Shown one piece after another: positions 17,550 to 26,242 of a stretch of 64,000 bases of DNA. Under the pieces are notes generated by a model. It made no database searches. It saw nothing but the letters and a program-made list of their open reading frames with translations, and had not been told where the DNA came from. This DNA is from Pedobacter heparinus DSM 2366 (GTDB lineage Bacteria > Bacteroidota > Bacteroidia > Sphingobacteriales > Sphingobacteriaceae), in NCBI RefSeq assembly GCF_000023825.1, contig NC_013061.1:3596001-3660000 (forward strand), given 5' to 3'. Each line of letters starts with the position of its first letter. The first letter of the stretch is position 1. The translations under genes and the position numbers were made by a program.

Positions 17550-18170
17550 ATGCTTATCAAAATCTATCCCGAAAATCCCAATCCAAAAGCAATCGAACAG
17601 ATTGTTGATGTACTTAAAAAGGGTGGCTTAATCATATATCCTACTGATACGGTTTATGGTTTGGGCTGTGACATTACGAACCAAAAGGCCATCGAAAAGA
17701 TATGTCGTCTTAGGGGTATAAAGCCTGAAAAGGCCAATTTTTCTTTCATATGCTCGGATTTAAGACATATTTCCGATTTCATCAAACCTATTGATACAGC
17801 AACATTCAGGGTATTAAAAAAGGCCCTACCGGGCCCTTTTACCTTTATTTTAAATGCAAACAATAACGTACCCAAACTATTAAGTTCCAATAAAAAAACA
17901 GTTGGTATTAGGGTACCAGATAATGACATTGCCAGAGAAATTGTAAGGCAACTTGGCAACCCTATTCTATCTACGTCCATCCGTGATGACGATGAAGTAA
18001 TAGAGTATTCTACCGATCCGGAACTGATCCATGAGAAATATGAAAATACAGTTGATATGGTGATAGATGGTGGTTTTGGCGACAATGAAGCTTCCACGGT
18101 AGTAGACTGTACTTCCGGCGACTTTGAGATCATCCGTGAAGGAAAAGGAGATTTGGATAGCTTTCTGTAA
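17550..18170 (+). CDS. TsaC/YciO/YrdC/Sua5-family protein (YciO type)
   Basis: These are L-threonylcarbamoyladenylate synthase-family proteins. TsaC/Sua5 makes the intermediate for the t6A37 modification of tRNA, and the YciO branch has a related but less certain role. The nucleotide-binding region reads IIYPTDTVYGLGCD, followed by CRLRGIKPEKANFSFIC, the PGPFTFIL block and IGIRVP-like VGIRVPDN. Its 206 residues equal the length of E. coli YciO. It is divergent from the FMN-binding gene. A near-consensus -7 box, TAATTTTA (17539-17546), ends 3 nt before the ATG. The nhaA gene follows 30 nt later. Confidence 0.88.
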   Translation: MLIKIYPENPNPKAIEQIVDVLKKGGLIIYPTDTVYGLGCDITNQKAIEKICRLRGIKPEKANFSFICSDLRHISDFIKPIDTATFRVLKKALPGPFTFILNANNNVPKLLSSNKKTVGIRVPDNDIAREIVRQLGNPILSTSIRDDDEVIEYSTDPELIHEKYENTVDMVIDGGFGDNEASTVVDCTSGDFEIIREGKGDLDSFL

Positions 18171-18200
18171 TTTTTATCCAAAATAGCTATATTTACCAGT

Positions 18201-19388
18201 ATGGCTAAATTACTCAACCTACAGGCATTTAAAGATTTTTTCCGTTCAGGTCAAATTGGTGGGGTAATATTATTGATTTGTGTGGCAATTTCACTCTTCA
18301 TTGCCAATTCATCTTATGCCACCGCATTTGCCGATTTTTTAGCTACAGACTTCGGGTTTACCTTTGGTGCCAATGCCTATGTTTTTTCAGTATCTGCCTG
18401 GATTAATGATGCCTTAATGGCTGTATTCTTTTTACTGGTTGGCCTGGAAATTAAACGTGAAATGGTGGAAGGGGAATTGTCATCGATTAAGAAAGCTTCG
18501 CTACCAGTAGTAGCTGCTCTTGGTGGCATGCTGGTACCTGCATTTATCTATTTTATGTTCAATAAAGGTGAAAATACAGCATCAGGCTGGGGAATACCTA
18601 TGGCTACAGATATTGCTTTTGCACTGGCCATTATTTCTATGCTTGGTAAACATGTACCTACCTCTTTAAAAGTATTTCTGGCTGCACTCGCTATTGTTGA
18701 CGACCTTGGTGCTATCCTTGTCATCGCTATTTTTTATACCAATGAAGTGCATTTTGATTATTTGCTGATGGCAGCTGGTATAGTAGCACTGCTGCTGGTC
18801 TTCAATTTTTTAAATGTAAAACCACTTTACTTTTACCTGATACCAGGTGTGTTTTTATGGTACTTCATCCATCACTCGGGAATACATGCCACCATTGCTG
18901 GCGTTTTACTGGCCTTAACCATCCCCACAAACAATACGAATGTTGAATCTCCACTGGAAAAACTGGAACATCTGCTGAATGGCCCGGTAAACTACTTTAT
19001 CATGCCTATTTTTGCACTGGCCAATACCAATATCACTTTTCAGAAAGAAATGGTCAGCGGATTGATATCGCCACTTGGTTTTGGAATTATTACAGGTTTA
19101 TTTATAGGAAAAACCATTGGTGTAACCTTGTTTTCATGGGCAGCGGTAAAACTTAAGCTGGGTAGTTTACCATCCAGATCTGGCTGGAAACACATTATTG
19201 GTCTGGGTATGCTTGCTGGTATTGGCTTTACCATGTCTATTTTCATATCCCTTTTATCTTTCAGCGATGTCCTTCATGTTACAGAAGCGAAGTTTGCTGT
19301 GCTCTGCGCTTCTGTACTATCAGGTATAGCGGGGTTTGTATTTTTAAAATCAATCCCCAAAAAGAAACCAGCAGTTAATCCTGCTTAA
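18201..19388 (+). CDS. nhaA: Na+/H+ antiporter NhaA
   Basis: This electrogenic sodium/proton antiporter of the inner membrane works in pH and sodium homeostasis. The hallmark segments are FLLVGLEIKREMVEGELSS, GWGIPMATDIAFALAI, and the ALAIVDDLGAILVIA helix with the two ion-binding aspartates. The C-terminal GIGFTMSIFISLLSF is also present. Its 395 residues and about 12 membrane segments are typical. A near-consensus -7 box, TATATTTA (18188-18195), ends 5 nt before the ATG, so it may have its own leaderless transcript. Its last 14 bases overlap the 3' end of the convergent trpA. Confidence 0.95.
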   Translation: MAKLLNLQAFKDFFRSGQIGGVILLICVAISLFIANSSYATAFADFLATDFGFTFGANAYVFSVSAWINDALMAVFFLLVGLEIKREMVEGELSSIKKASLPVVAALGGMLVPAFIYFMFNKGENTASGWGIPMATDIAFALAIISMLGKHVPTSLKVFLAALAIVDDLGAILVIAIFYTNEVHFDYLLMAAGIVALLLVFNFLNVKPLYFYLIPGVFLWYFIHHSGIHATIAGVLLALTIPTNNTNVESPLEKLEHLLNGPVNYFIMPIFALANTNITFQKEMVSGLISPLGFGIITGLFIGKTIGVTLFSWAAVKLKLGSLPSRSGWKHIIGLGMLAGIGFTMSIFISLLSFSDVLHVTEAKFAVLCASVLSGIAGFVFLKSIPKKKPAVNPA

Positions 19389-20145
19389 AATTTTGCATAA
19401 AGGTTTCAATACTTCCTTTTAAATTGCTTGTATCCAGCGCTTTTACAAATGCACTACCTATAATAGCCCCATTGGCATATTCACAGGCTTTATCAAAGGT
19501 TTCTTTACTACTGATACCAAAACCAATCATAGTTGGGTTCTTTAATTTAAGATCTGCTATCCTTGAAAAATAGGCTTCAGTATGGTTAGATACCTGCAGA
19601 TTTTGCCCGGTTGTTGCCGATGAAGATAACAGATAGATGAATCCGTTACTTAAACTATCGATTTTCTGAATGCGGTCTGCAGCCGTTTGCGGAGTAATCA
19701 GGAATATATTGCTTAAACCATATTTAGCAAAAACTGGCTGGTAAAGTCTTTCGTATTCTACCATAGGCAAATCGGGGACAATGCAACCATCTACTCCAAC
19801 TTCAGCACAGGCTTTACAGAAATTCTCGACACCAAACTGTAACACCGGGTTTACATAGCCCATTAATAAAACAGGTATACTGACGGTTTTACGCAAATCT
19901 TTTAGTTGCTGAAACAGGAGTTTAAGATCCATTCCATTATCTAGCGCCTGCTTGCTGCTGGCCTGTATAATTGGTCCATCTGCTACAGGATCTGAATAAG
20001 GAAAACCAATTTCCAATAGATTGGCCCCTGATTTTTCCAATTCTTCTGCAATAGCTAAAGTATCGCCTAAATTGGGATAACCAGCTGTGTAATATATTGA
20101 AAGTATATTTTTCTTTTCCTGAAATAATTGTTGTAATCTGTTCAT
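19375..20145 (-). CDS. trpA: Tryptophan synthase alpha chain
   Basis: The alpha subunit cleaves indole-3-glycerol phosphate and passes indole to TrpB. The family signature LLEIGFPYSDPVADGPIIQ carries the catalytic acid region. The YYTAGYPN start, the second catalytic acid in VDGCIVPDLPMVEY, and the phosphate-binding GFGISSKE are all visible. Its 256 residues are standard. It is the last gene of the trpDFBA operon, 19 nt after trpB, and its 3' end overlaps that of nhaA by 14 bases, leaving no room for a terminator between them. Confidence 0.96.
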   Translation of the reverse strand: MNRLQQLFQEKKNILSIYYTAGYPNLGDTLAIAEELEKSGANLLEIGFPYSDPVADGPIIQASSKQALDNGMDLKLLFQQLKDLRKTVSIPVLLMGYVNPVLQFGVENFCKACAEVGVDGCIVPDLPMVEYERLYQPVFAKYGLSNIFLITPQTAADRIQKIDSLSNGFIYLLSSSATTGQNLQVSNHTEAYFSRIADLKLKNPTMIGFGISSKETFDKACEYANGAIIGSAFVKALDTSNLKGSIETFMQNFKQD

Positions 20146-20164
20146 ATTGGTGTTGTACCTTCGT

Positions 20165-21346
20165 TTATAAATTAAAGTATTTCATATAGGTATCCATGTC
20201 TTTATCTCCTCTTCCTGAAAGACAAACAACTACATTTTCTTTACCGGTAAAGGTCATTTTCTCTAAATAAGCCAGTGCATGCGCACTTTCAATTGCCGGA
20301 ATAATACCTTCCATCTGGGTAAGCAACAAACCTGCCTGTAAAGATTCATCATCGGTAATGGACACATACAGGCCACGCCCCGTTTTAAATAAATGCGCAT
20401 GCTGAGGGCCAATGCCAGGGTAATCCAGACCTGCAGATACAGAATGTGGTTCTACCACCTGTCCGTCCGGTGTTTGCATCAAAATGCTTCTGCTTCCATG
20501 CAGTACACCTTCTTTACCCAAAGCTGTAGTAGCCGCTGAAAATCCACTATCAATCCCCTTACCCCCTGCTTCAACAGCGATCAGTTTAACTTTTTCATCC
20601 TCTATAAAATGATAAAACATGCCCATCGCATTACTACCACCACCTACACAGGCCAGCACATAATCCGGCTGGTCATTTCCGGTTTGTTCTATAAGTTGTT
20701 TCTTAGTTTCTTCGGATATGATGGATTGAAAAATAGCCACCATATCCGGATAAGGATGGGGACCGACTACAGATCCTATAATATAATGGGTATCCACGGG
20801 ATTATTGATCCAATCACGCATCGCCTCGTTGGTTGCATCTTTTAAAGTTTTACTACCTGAGGTTGCCGGCACTACTTTAGCACCCAGCATTTTCATCCGG
20901 GCCACATTAGGGGCCTGGCGCTTAATGTCAACTTCCCCCATATATACCACGCACTCCAGGCCACGTAATGCGCAAACTGTGGCTGTAGCCACCCCATGTT
21001 GCCCTGCACCAGTTTCGGCAATGATCCGTTTTTTCCCAAGGCGTTCTGCCAGCAGGATCTGCCCGATGGTATTGTTGATCTTATGGGCACCAGTATGGTT
21101 CAGGTCTTCACGTTTTAGAAATATATTCGCATTGTACTTTTTTGAGAGCCTTTTGGCCAGGTACAATGGGGATGGCCTGCCCACATAATCTTTCAGCAGC
21201 TGATGAAACTCTTTCTGGAATGATTCGTCCTCAATTATTTTAAGGTAATTCTGTCTCAGTTCCTCTACGTTAGGGTACAGCATTTCGGGAATGTAAGCTC
21301 CACCAAAATCTCCGTAATAACCTTTTTCATTTACAAAATAACTCAT
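20165..21346 (-). CDS. trpB: Tryptophan synthase beta chain
   Basis: This PLP enzyme condenses indole with serine to give tryptophan. The Schiff-base lysine is in [14 protein letters not shown]. The ammonium/COMM region is [15 protein letters not shown] and the phosphate-binding loop is [11 protein letters not shown]. The C-terminal HALAYLEKM and CLSGRGDKD are conserved. Its 393 residues are typical of the TrpB1 type, which works with TrpA. Its ATG overlaps the TGA of trpF (ATGA), so translation is coupled. Confidence 0.97.
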   Translation of the reverse strand: MSYFVNEKGYYGDFGGAYIPEMLYPNVEELRQNYLKIIEDESFQKEFHQLLKDYVGRPSPLYLAKRLSKKYNANIFLKREDLNHTGAHKINNTIGQILLAERLGKKRIIAETGAGQHGVATATVCALRGLECVVYMGEVDIKRQAPNVARMKMLGAKVVPATSGSKTLKDATNEAMRDWINNPVDTHYIIGSVVGPHPYPDMVAIFQSIISEETKKQLIEQTGNDQPDYVLACVGGGSNAMGMFYHFIEDEKVKLIAVEAGGKGIDSGFSAATTALGKEGVLHGSRSILMQTPDGQVVEPHSVSAGLDYPGIGPQHAHLFKTGRGLYVSITDDESLQAGLLLTQMEGIIPAIESAHALAYLEKMTFTGKENVVVCLSGRGDKDMDTYMKYFNL

Positions 21347-21975
21347 AATGCATTCTTAAAATCTGTCAATTTATCTATGTCTTTTAAACAAGGGGCAAGT
21401 TCAAACTTACTATTAATGTCTATGGCGTAAAGACGGGTATCTGTTATATTTTTTAGTTGCGCTATGCTATCAGGGCCAATTCCCCCACTTAAAAAGTAAG
21501 GTTTATTTAAAGTATACTTTTCAAGAAGACTCCAGTTAAAGGTTTTACCGGAACCCCCATGACCTGCTGTCTGGGTATCAAAAAGAAAATAATCCACCAC
21601 CGGTTCATAGCTTTTCAGCTGGCTGAAATCAAAGTGCTCATCAATTCCAAATGCCTTGATTAGAACAATACCATGGTCGGCAAGCAAACCTTTTAAAGCA
21701 ATGCAATACTTTACAGGTTCAGAACCATGAAGTTGTACAGCATTTAATCCATATAAAATTGCCAGTTCGGCAACTTTGTTCAATTCTTCATTTACAAAAA
21801 CCCCTGTTTTTTTAATCCCCGCGGGCAGGTTACGTACAAATGAAGGCGTGAGGCCTGCAATAAACCGTTTAGACTGCCTGTAAAAGATGAAACCTAAATA
21901 ATCAGGCCTTAGCGCAGCTACAGCCTCAATATTATCTGTGAGCTTCATTCCACATACTTTTAGTTTAGGTTTCAT
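21343..21975 (-). CDS. trpF: Phosphoribosylanthranilate isomerase
   Basis: This TIM-barrel enzyme performs the Amadori rearrangement of phosphoribosylanthranilate. It starts [16 protein letters not shown], carrying the active-site Cys. It also has the [22 protein letters not shown] [30 protein letters not shown] (catalytic Asp) and GGIGPDSI blocks. Its 210 residues are normal. It lies 26 nt after trpD. The indole-glycerol-phosphate synthase gene trpC, which often sits between trpD and trpF, is not present. Confidence 0.95.
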   Translation of the reverse strand: MKPKLKVCGMKLTDNIEAVAALRPDYLGFIFYRQSKRFIAGLTPSFVRNLPAGIKKTGVFVNEELNKVAELAILYGLNAVQLHGSEPVKYCIALKGLLADHGIVLIKAFGIDEHFDFSQLKSYEPVVDYFLFDTQTAGHGGSGKTFNWSLLEKYTLNKPYFLSGGIGPDSIAQLKNITDTRLYAIDINSKFELAPCLKDIDKLTDFKNAL

Positions 21976-22001
21976 TTTATCTCCGGAATTTATCTAAATT
22001 T

Positions 22002-22991
22002 TTATTTTCCTATCAGTTTTTTAAAACTATCCATTGCCTTTAAACCCATTAAAGAAGATTCGGCCTCATAAAAACAATCTGCAAAAGTTTTGGAGGCATC
22101 GATGGTTCTGATGGCCAGTGCGGCATTGCAAAGTACTACATTATTTTGCTCATCAGTGCCCTTTCCGCTTAGTACATTGGTAAATATCCGGGCGGATGAT
22201 TCGACAGTATCGCCACCTTTTATTTTATCTTCAGTGATCTGTTCAAAACCCAGATCGCTTACCTTCATTAATGCTTCACCATTTTTGCTAAAAGTTTTAA
22301 TATCACAGGTTAAAGAAATCTCATCAAAACCGCCAACAGCATGCAATATCGTATAGTTTTTATCGGTATCCTGATAGAGATAGGCATATAATCGGGCTAG
22401 TTCCAGACTAAAAACCCCCACAATCTGGTTTTTAGGTTGTGCGGGGTTTACCATTGGCCCCAGCATGTTAAAAAAGGTTTTTACACCAAGTTCTTTACGG
22501 ATTGGCGCTACAGTTTTCATGGCCGGGTTAAATAAAGGTGCATGAATAAAACAGATACCAGCATGATCCAGGCTTCTTTTTAAGAGATCCTGATCATTGG
22601 TAAAGGTATAACCCAGATACTCCATTACATTAGATGAGCCGCAGCCCGAGGACACTCCATAATTACCATGTTTGGCCACTTTATAGCCAGCGCCAGCTAC
22701 AACAAAGGATGCCAGGGTTGAAATGTTAAAGGTATCTTTACCATCTCCTCCTGTACCACAAAGGTCTACCAGTTCAAAATCAGAAAAATCGAGTCTGATG
22801 CAAAGATCCAGCATAGCATCGCGGAAACCCTGAAGCTCTTCAACTGTAATGTTGCGCATGCCGTAAGCCGTAATAAAAGCAGCAATTTGCGAAGTATTAA
22901 ACTCGCCTAAAGCAATAGCGGTTAAAATTTTTTGTGCCTCGGCTCGGCTAAAGGTTCTGTTTTCGAATAAGTGGTTGAGTATCTTCTTCAT
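22002..22991 (-). CDS. trpD: Anthranilate phosphoribosyltransferase
   Basis: The enzyme transfers phosphoribose from PRPP to anthranilate. The PRPP-binding motif is DLCGTGGDGKDTFNIST. KHGNYGVSSGCGSSNVMEYLG, the RKELGVKTFFNMLGPMVNP block and the two-metal acidic site GFDEIS are also conserved. Its 329 residues are typical. It is the first structural gene of this operon and is preceded by a tryptophan attenuator. trpE, trpG and trpC are not next to it in this window. Confidence 0.96.
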   Translation of the reverse strand: MKKILNHLFENRTFSRAEAQKILTAIALGEFNTSQIAAFITAYGMRNITVEELQGFRDAMLDLCIRLDFSDFELVDLCGTGGDGKDTFNISTLASFVVAGAGYKVAKHGNYGVSSGCGSSNVMEYLGYTFTNDQDLLKRSLDHAGICFIHAPLFNPAMKTVAPIRKELGVKTFFNMLGPMVNPAQPKNQIVGVFSLELARLYAYLYQDTDKNYTILHAVGGFDEISLTCDIKTFSKNGEALMKVSDLGFEQITEDKIKGGDTVESSARIFTNVLSGKGTDEQNNVVLCNAALAIRTIDASKTFADCFYEAESSLMGLKAMDSFKKLIGK

Positions 22992-23024
22992 ATTATGACT
23001 TCTAAAAAGAAGTTTAAAAAGTTG

Positions 23025-23054
23025 TAAAACAAAAAAGGTTGCCTTAAAGCAACC
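23025..23054 (-). terminator. Terminator hairpin of the trp attenuator
   Basis: On the minus strand GGTTGC (23054-23049) and GCAACC (23042-23037) pair around a 6-nt loop, followed by six T (23036-23031) and further T. It lies 34 nt upstream of trpD and would stop transcription before the structural genes. Confidence 0.88.
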
Positions 23055-23091
23055 CTCAAATATTATTATATAAAATAAAAACGTTCAATAC

Positions 23092-23118
23092 AGGGTTACA
23101 CTACGCATTTGCGTTGTG
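23092..23118 (-). promoter_or_regulatory. Pause hairpin and antiterminator arm of the trp leader
   Basis: Directly after the Trp codons, CAC-A-ACGCA pairs with TGCGT-A-GTG (23118-23099), which fits the 1:2 hairpin of an attenuator. The next bases, GTAACCCT (down to 23092), can pair with AGGGTTGC, the 5' arm of the terminator. Together these give the mutually exclusive 1:2, 2:3 and 3:4 pairings of a ribosome-mediated attenuator. Confidence 0.8.
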
Positions 23119-23154
23119 CCACCACCATTTATTAAGTCCGTTTGTTAATATCAT
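23101..23154 (-). CDS. trpL: trp operon leader peptide with three consecutive Trp codons
   Basis: A 17-codon frame encodes MILTNGLNKWWWHNANA and ends with TAG. Three tandem TGG codons are very unlikely by chance, given that they sit just before a pairing hairpin and an intrinsic terminator. When charged tRNA-Trp is scarce, a ribosome stalled at these codons would mask the first hairpin arm, allow the antiterminator to form, and let RNA polymerase proceed into trpD. A near-consensus -7 box (CATATTTG, 23167-23160) ends 5 nt before the ATG, so the leader mRNA probably starts at or next to the start codon. Confidence 0.88.
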   Translation of the reverse strand: MILTNGLNKWWWHNANA

Positions 23155-23159
23155 TAACG

Positions 23160-23187
23160 CAAATATGGAATTGTTTTTGCAAAGGAA
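23160..23187 (-). promoter_or_regulatory. Probable trp operon promoter
   Basis: The minus-strand -7 box CATATTTG (23167-23160) has one mismatch to TAnnTTTG. A CTTG lies 20 nt further upstream as a one-mismatch -33. It is placed so that transcription begins at about the trpL start codon. Confidence 0.5.
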
Positions 23188-23207
23188 CAAGTGTTTCGCA
23201 AAAAAAA

Positions 23208-24026
23208 TTATTTAACTAAGGCATTCTTTTCTTTGGTAAAATGATTAAACACCAGTTTATCTGCAAGTGCAGGCAGCAATTTATTGATCCAGACCGTAAG
23301 CTTGCCCTGCCCTGTCATTATCAGCGTGCGTTTACGTGCAGCAATTCCATTAGCAATATTTACGGCAACTTCTTCTGCACTCATCATTTTCCCTTCTTCC
23401 ATACTGGTTTCACCGTGGGAAGTCCCGTCTTTTGCCAAAGCTGCTACACGGATATTGGAAGTGGTAAAACCCGGGCAGGCCACCATTACGTGCACTCCTG
23501 TTTTGAGCAGTTCGGTACGTAAGGACTCCATAAATCCATTCATTGCAAATTTAGAAGAAGAATATCCGGTGCGGCCCGGCAAGCCACGATAACCCGCTAT
23601 AGAGGACACGCCAATAATGCTGCCCTTGGTTTTAAGTATTTCAGGCAAAGCATATTTTGTGCAATATACAGCACCCCAGAAGTTTACATCCATCAGGTTT
23701 TTTAACACTGCAAGCTCTACTTCATTAAACAATGCCCGCATAGAAAGACCTGCGTTATTGATGAGCATATCAATTTTATTGAAAGTAACCAAAGCCTGTT
23801 TAACCATCAGTATGCAATCTTCTTCTTTACTCACATCAACCTGCACAGCTATAGCTTTTATGCTGTATCTCCTTTCAAGATCAGCTGTAATTTCACAAAG
23901 GGTTACATATTGTCTTGCAGCCAGTACCAGGTTTGCCCCCCGTTTTGCAAATTCTTCGGCGCAAGCTTTTCCAATACCTGAAGACGCGCCGGTAATTATA
24001 ACTACTTTATTTTTAAAAAAATCCAT
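23208..24026 (-). CDS. Short-chain dehydrogenase/reductase
   Basis: This classical SDR is a NAD(P)-dependent oxidoreductase. The cofactor motif TGASSGIGKACAEEFAKRG is at residues 13-31. NNAG follows near residue 90. The catalytic triad is seen as Ser in VSSIAGYRG and YSSSK (Tyr and Lys). The C-terminal extension with an amphipathic stretch (LTVWINKLLPALADKLVF) resembles membrane-associated SDRs of the DltE/YqjQ type. The substrate is unknown. It lies 2 nt after recR on the same strand and is probably cotranscribed with it. Confidence 0.88.
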   Translation of the reverse strand: MDFFKNKVVIITGASSGIGKACAEEFAKRGANLVLAARQYVTLCEITADLERRYSIKAIAVQVDVSKEEDCILMVKQALVTFNKIDMLINNAGLSMRALFNEVELAVLKNLMDVNFWGAVYCTKYALPEILKTKGSIIGVSSIAGYRGLPGRTGYSSSKFAMNGFMESLRTELLKTGVHVMVACPGFTTSNIRVAALAKDGTSHGETSMEEGKMMSAEEVAVNIANGIAARKRTLIMTGQGKLTVWINKLLPALADKLVFNHFTKEKNALVK

Positions 24027-24028
24027 TG

Positions 24029-24646
24029 TTATTTAATTAATGAGTTTTGGTAAGGCACACGGGTTACGATAGACCTGCCCAGGGTGATTTCATCGGCGTA
24101 TTCCAATTCTCCGCCAAAGGCAATTCCCCTGGCGATGGTTGTAATTGGGATCTGGAAATCTTTAAGCCGCTTATATAAATAAAAAAGTGTGGTATCTCCC
24201 TCCATAGTGGCACTTAAAGCCAGGATAACCTCTTTTACAGGAGTTGTTGCCACGCGCTGCACCAATGAATCAATAAAAAGATCTGAAGGGCCTATGCCAT
24301 CCATTGGAGAAATCAAACCGCCAAGCACATGATAAACACCAAAATACTGACCTGTATTTTCGACTGCCATTACATCCCTGGTATCCTCTACCACACATAT
24401 CAACTCTTTTTCTCTTTTTCCGGCTGTGCAGATATTGCAGGTATGCTGATCAGAAATGTTATGACATACACTACAGTGTTTTATTTCTTTTCTAAGCCTG
24501 ATAAGCACATTTCCAAAATGGTCCACTTCTTCCTGTTCTTTATTCAGCAAGTGCAACACCAATCTCAAAGCAGTTTTTTGTCCAACTCCGGGTAGCTTGG
24601 AAAATTCATTGACAGCATCTTCAAGCAGTTTAGAAGAAAAGTTCAT
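24029..24646 (-). CDS. recR: Recombination mediator protein RecR
   Basis: RecR works with RecO (and RecF) to load RecA on gapped DNA. The N-terminal helix-hairpin-helix (FSKLPGVGQKTALRL), the four-cysteine zinc site (CSVCHNISDQHTCNIC), the Toprim domain (ICVVEDTRDVMAVE) and the C-terminal Walker-B-like region (TIARGIAFGGELEYADEITL) occur in the normal order. Its 205 residues are standard. A perfect -7 box ends 4 nt before the ATG, so the mRNA is predicted to be leaderless. Confidence 0.96.
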   Translation of the reverse strand: MNFSSKLLEDAVNEFSKLPGVGQKTALRLVLHLLNKEQEEVDHFGNVLIRLRKEIKHCSVCHNISDQHTCNICTAGKREKELICVVEDTRDVMAVENTGQYFGVYHVLGGLISPMDGIGPSDLFIDSLVQRVATTPVKEVILALSATMEGDTTLFYLYKRLKDFQIPITTIARGIAFGGELEYADEITLGRSIVTRVPYQNSLIK

Positions 24647-24650
24647 TTTA

Positions 24651-24658
24651 CAAATTTA
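24651..24658 (-). promoter_or_regulatory. -7 element 4 nt before the recR start codon
   Basis: On the minus strand TAAATTTG (a perfect TAnnTTTG) is followed by TAAA and the recR ATG. Transcription should start within or at the start codon. No clear -33 box is seen. Confidence 0.6.
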
Positions 24659-24745
24659 AATAAAATTGACCAACATTTTTATTTGGTTTTATTAGGAGAA
24701 ACTCATGATGGTTTCTTACATTTATCAGCTTAATTAAACCACTAT

Positions 24746-26224
24746 ATGAGTCCGATTATTCTTTTGTCCTTTCTTCTAGGCTATTTTGCTTTATTAGTTG
24801 GGGTGGCTTATTTCACCTCAAGAAACAACTCAGACAACTCTTCTTTCTTCATTGCAAACAGAAATTCCAAATGGTACCTGGTCGCTTTTGGAATGATAGG
24901 AACGGCATTATCCGGCGTAACTTTTATATCGGTACCCGGGGCTGTAGGCAAAAGTGATTTTGGTTATTTTCAGTTCATACTGGGCAATGCAGTCGGCTTT
25001 ATCATTATTGCTACGGTATTGCTCCCATTATATTACAGGTTAAATATCATTTCTATTTATACCTATCTTGAAAGACGTCTGGGTTTCTGGAGTTATAAAA
25101 GCGGTGCCGTAATTTTCCTGGTATCCCGTACTATTGGGTCTGCTTTTAGGCTTTACCTTGTTGCTATTGTGTTGCAGAAGTTCATTTTTGATGCCTGGAG
25201 TATACCTTTCTGGTTAACTATAGTTATCTGCCTGGTACTCATCTGGCTGTACACACACAAAGGAGGATTAAAAACTATTATCATTACCGATACCTTGCAA
25301 ACAGTATTCCTTTTGCTATCTGTAGTGCTATCAATCATATTTATTGCCAGATCTTTAAACCTGGATATTGCCGGTACTTTCGAGGCTGTAAAAAACAGTA
25401 GCTATTCCAAAATCTTTTTCTGGGAGGATTTTCTGGGTAGTAAAACGCATTTCCTCAAGCAGTTTTTTGGGGGTATTTTTGTAACCATTGCCATGACCGG
25501 ACTGGATCAGGATTTGATGCAGAAAAACCTAAGTATGAAAACCATTGGCGAAGCACAAAAAAATATGTTCACCTTCACCACCGTTTTTGTGATCATGAAT
25601 ATCTTCTTTTTAAGTGTAGGTGCTTTGTTATATCTTTTCGCTGCAAAAAACGGAATTGATGTTGCAGCATTAAAAACACCTGACCACCTTTATCCGGAAA
25701 TTGCATTAAACCACCTGAATGTCATACCAGGCATTATTTTTATGCTGGGATTAACCGCCGCGACATTTGCGACCACTGATTCGGCATTAACGGCATTAAC
25801 AACTTCATTTTGTGTAGATTTTTTACATTTCGATAAAAAAGCCGATCAGAATGATCCTGCACTGGTTAGCAAACGGCACTTGGTGCACATTGGATTCTCT
25901 GTGCTGATGGTCGTTGTGATCATGATCTTTAAAATCATCAACGATGACTCGGTAGTAAATGCCATTTTTAAAGCAGCCGGGTATACTTACGGACCATTGG
26001 TAGGTCTTTTTGGTTTTGGAATGCTGACTAAAAAGGCTGTAACCGACAAGCTTGTACCTTATATCTGTATACTTTCACCAATATTGTGCTTTATAATTGA
26101 TATCAATTCTTTAAACTGGTTTGGATACGCTTTAGGTTTTGAACTGATCATATTAAATGGATTACTTACATTTGTTATGCTTTGGATTACTGGTAAAACA
26201 TCAACAACCCAAACCAAATTCTAA
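24746..26224 (+). CDS. Sodium:solute symporter family protein
   Basis: This is a secondary transporter of the SSS/LeuT-fold family with 492 residues and about 13 membrane segments. The family core is seen in NRNSKWYLVAFGMIGTALSGVTFISVPG (N-terminal unwound helix region), the LERRLGFWSYKSGA loop, GGLKTIIITDTLQ and the sodium-site region GLTAATFATTDSALTALTTSFC. The substrate cannot be read from sequence; sugars, amino acids and sialic acid are all transported by relatives. It is divergent from recR, and the LOG-family gene follows 18 nt later. Confidence 0.9.
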   Translation: MSPIILLSFLLGYFALLVGVAYFTSRNNSDNSSFFIANRNSKWYLVAFGMIGTALSGVTFISVPGAVGKSDFGYFQFILGNAVGFIIIATVLLPLYYRLNIISIYTYLERRLGFWSYKSGAVIFLVSRTIGSAFRLYLVAIVLQKFIFDAWSIPFWLTIVICLVLIWLYTHKGGLKTIIITDTLQTVFLLLSVVLSIIFIARSLNLDIAGTFEAVKNSSYSKIFFWEDFLGSKTHFLKQFFGGIFVTIAMTGLDQDLMQKNLSMKTIGEAQKNMFTFTTVFVIMNIFFLSVGALLYLFAAKNGIDVAALKTPDHLYPEIALNHLNVIPGIIFMLGLTAATFATTDSALTALTTSFCVDFLHFDKKADQNDPALVSKRHLVHIGFSVLMVVVIMIFKIINDDSVVNAIFKAAGYTYGPLVGLFGFGMLTKKAVTDKLVPYICILSPILCFIIDINSLNWFGYALGFELIILNGLLTFVMLWITGKTSTTQTKF

Positions 26225-26242
26225 TACCTTAATACCTATCGA

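Noticed and set aside
17654..18217. A 187-codon open frame on the minus strand
   Set aside because: It lies fully antisense to the YciO/TsaC gene and reads as low-complexity Ser/Leu-rich sequence with no family resemblance. The plus-strand gene has clear motifs.
20805..21188. Plus-strand open frame of 127 codons inside trpB
   Set aside because: It is antisense to a highly conserved enzyme gene and its composition is that of a reversed coding sequence.
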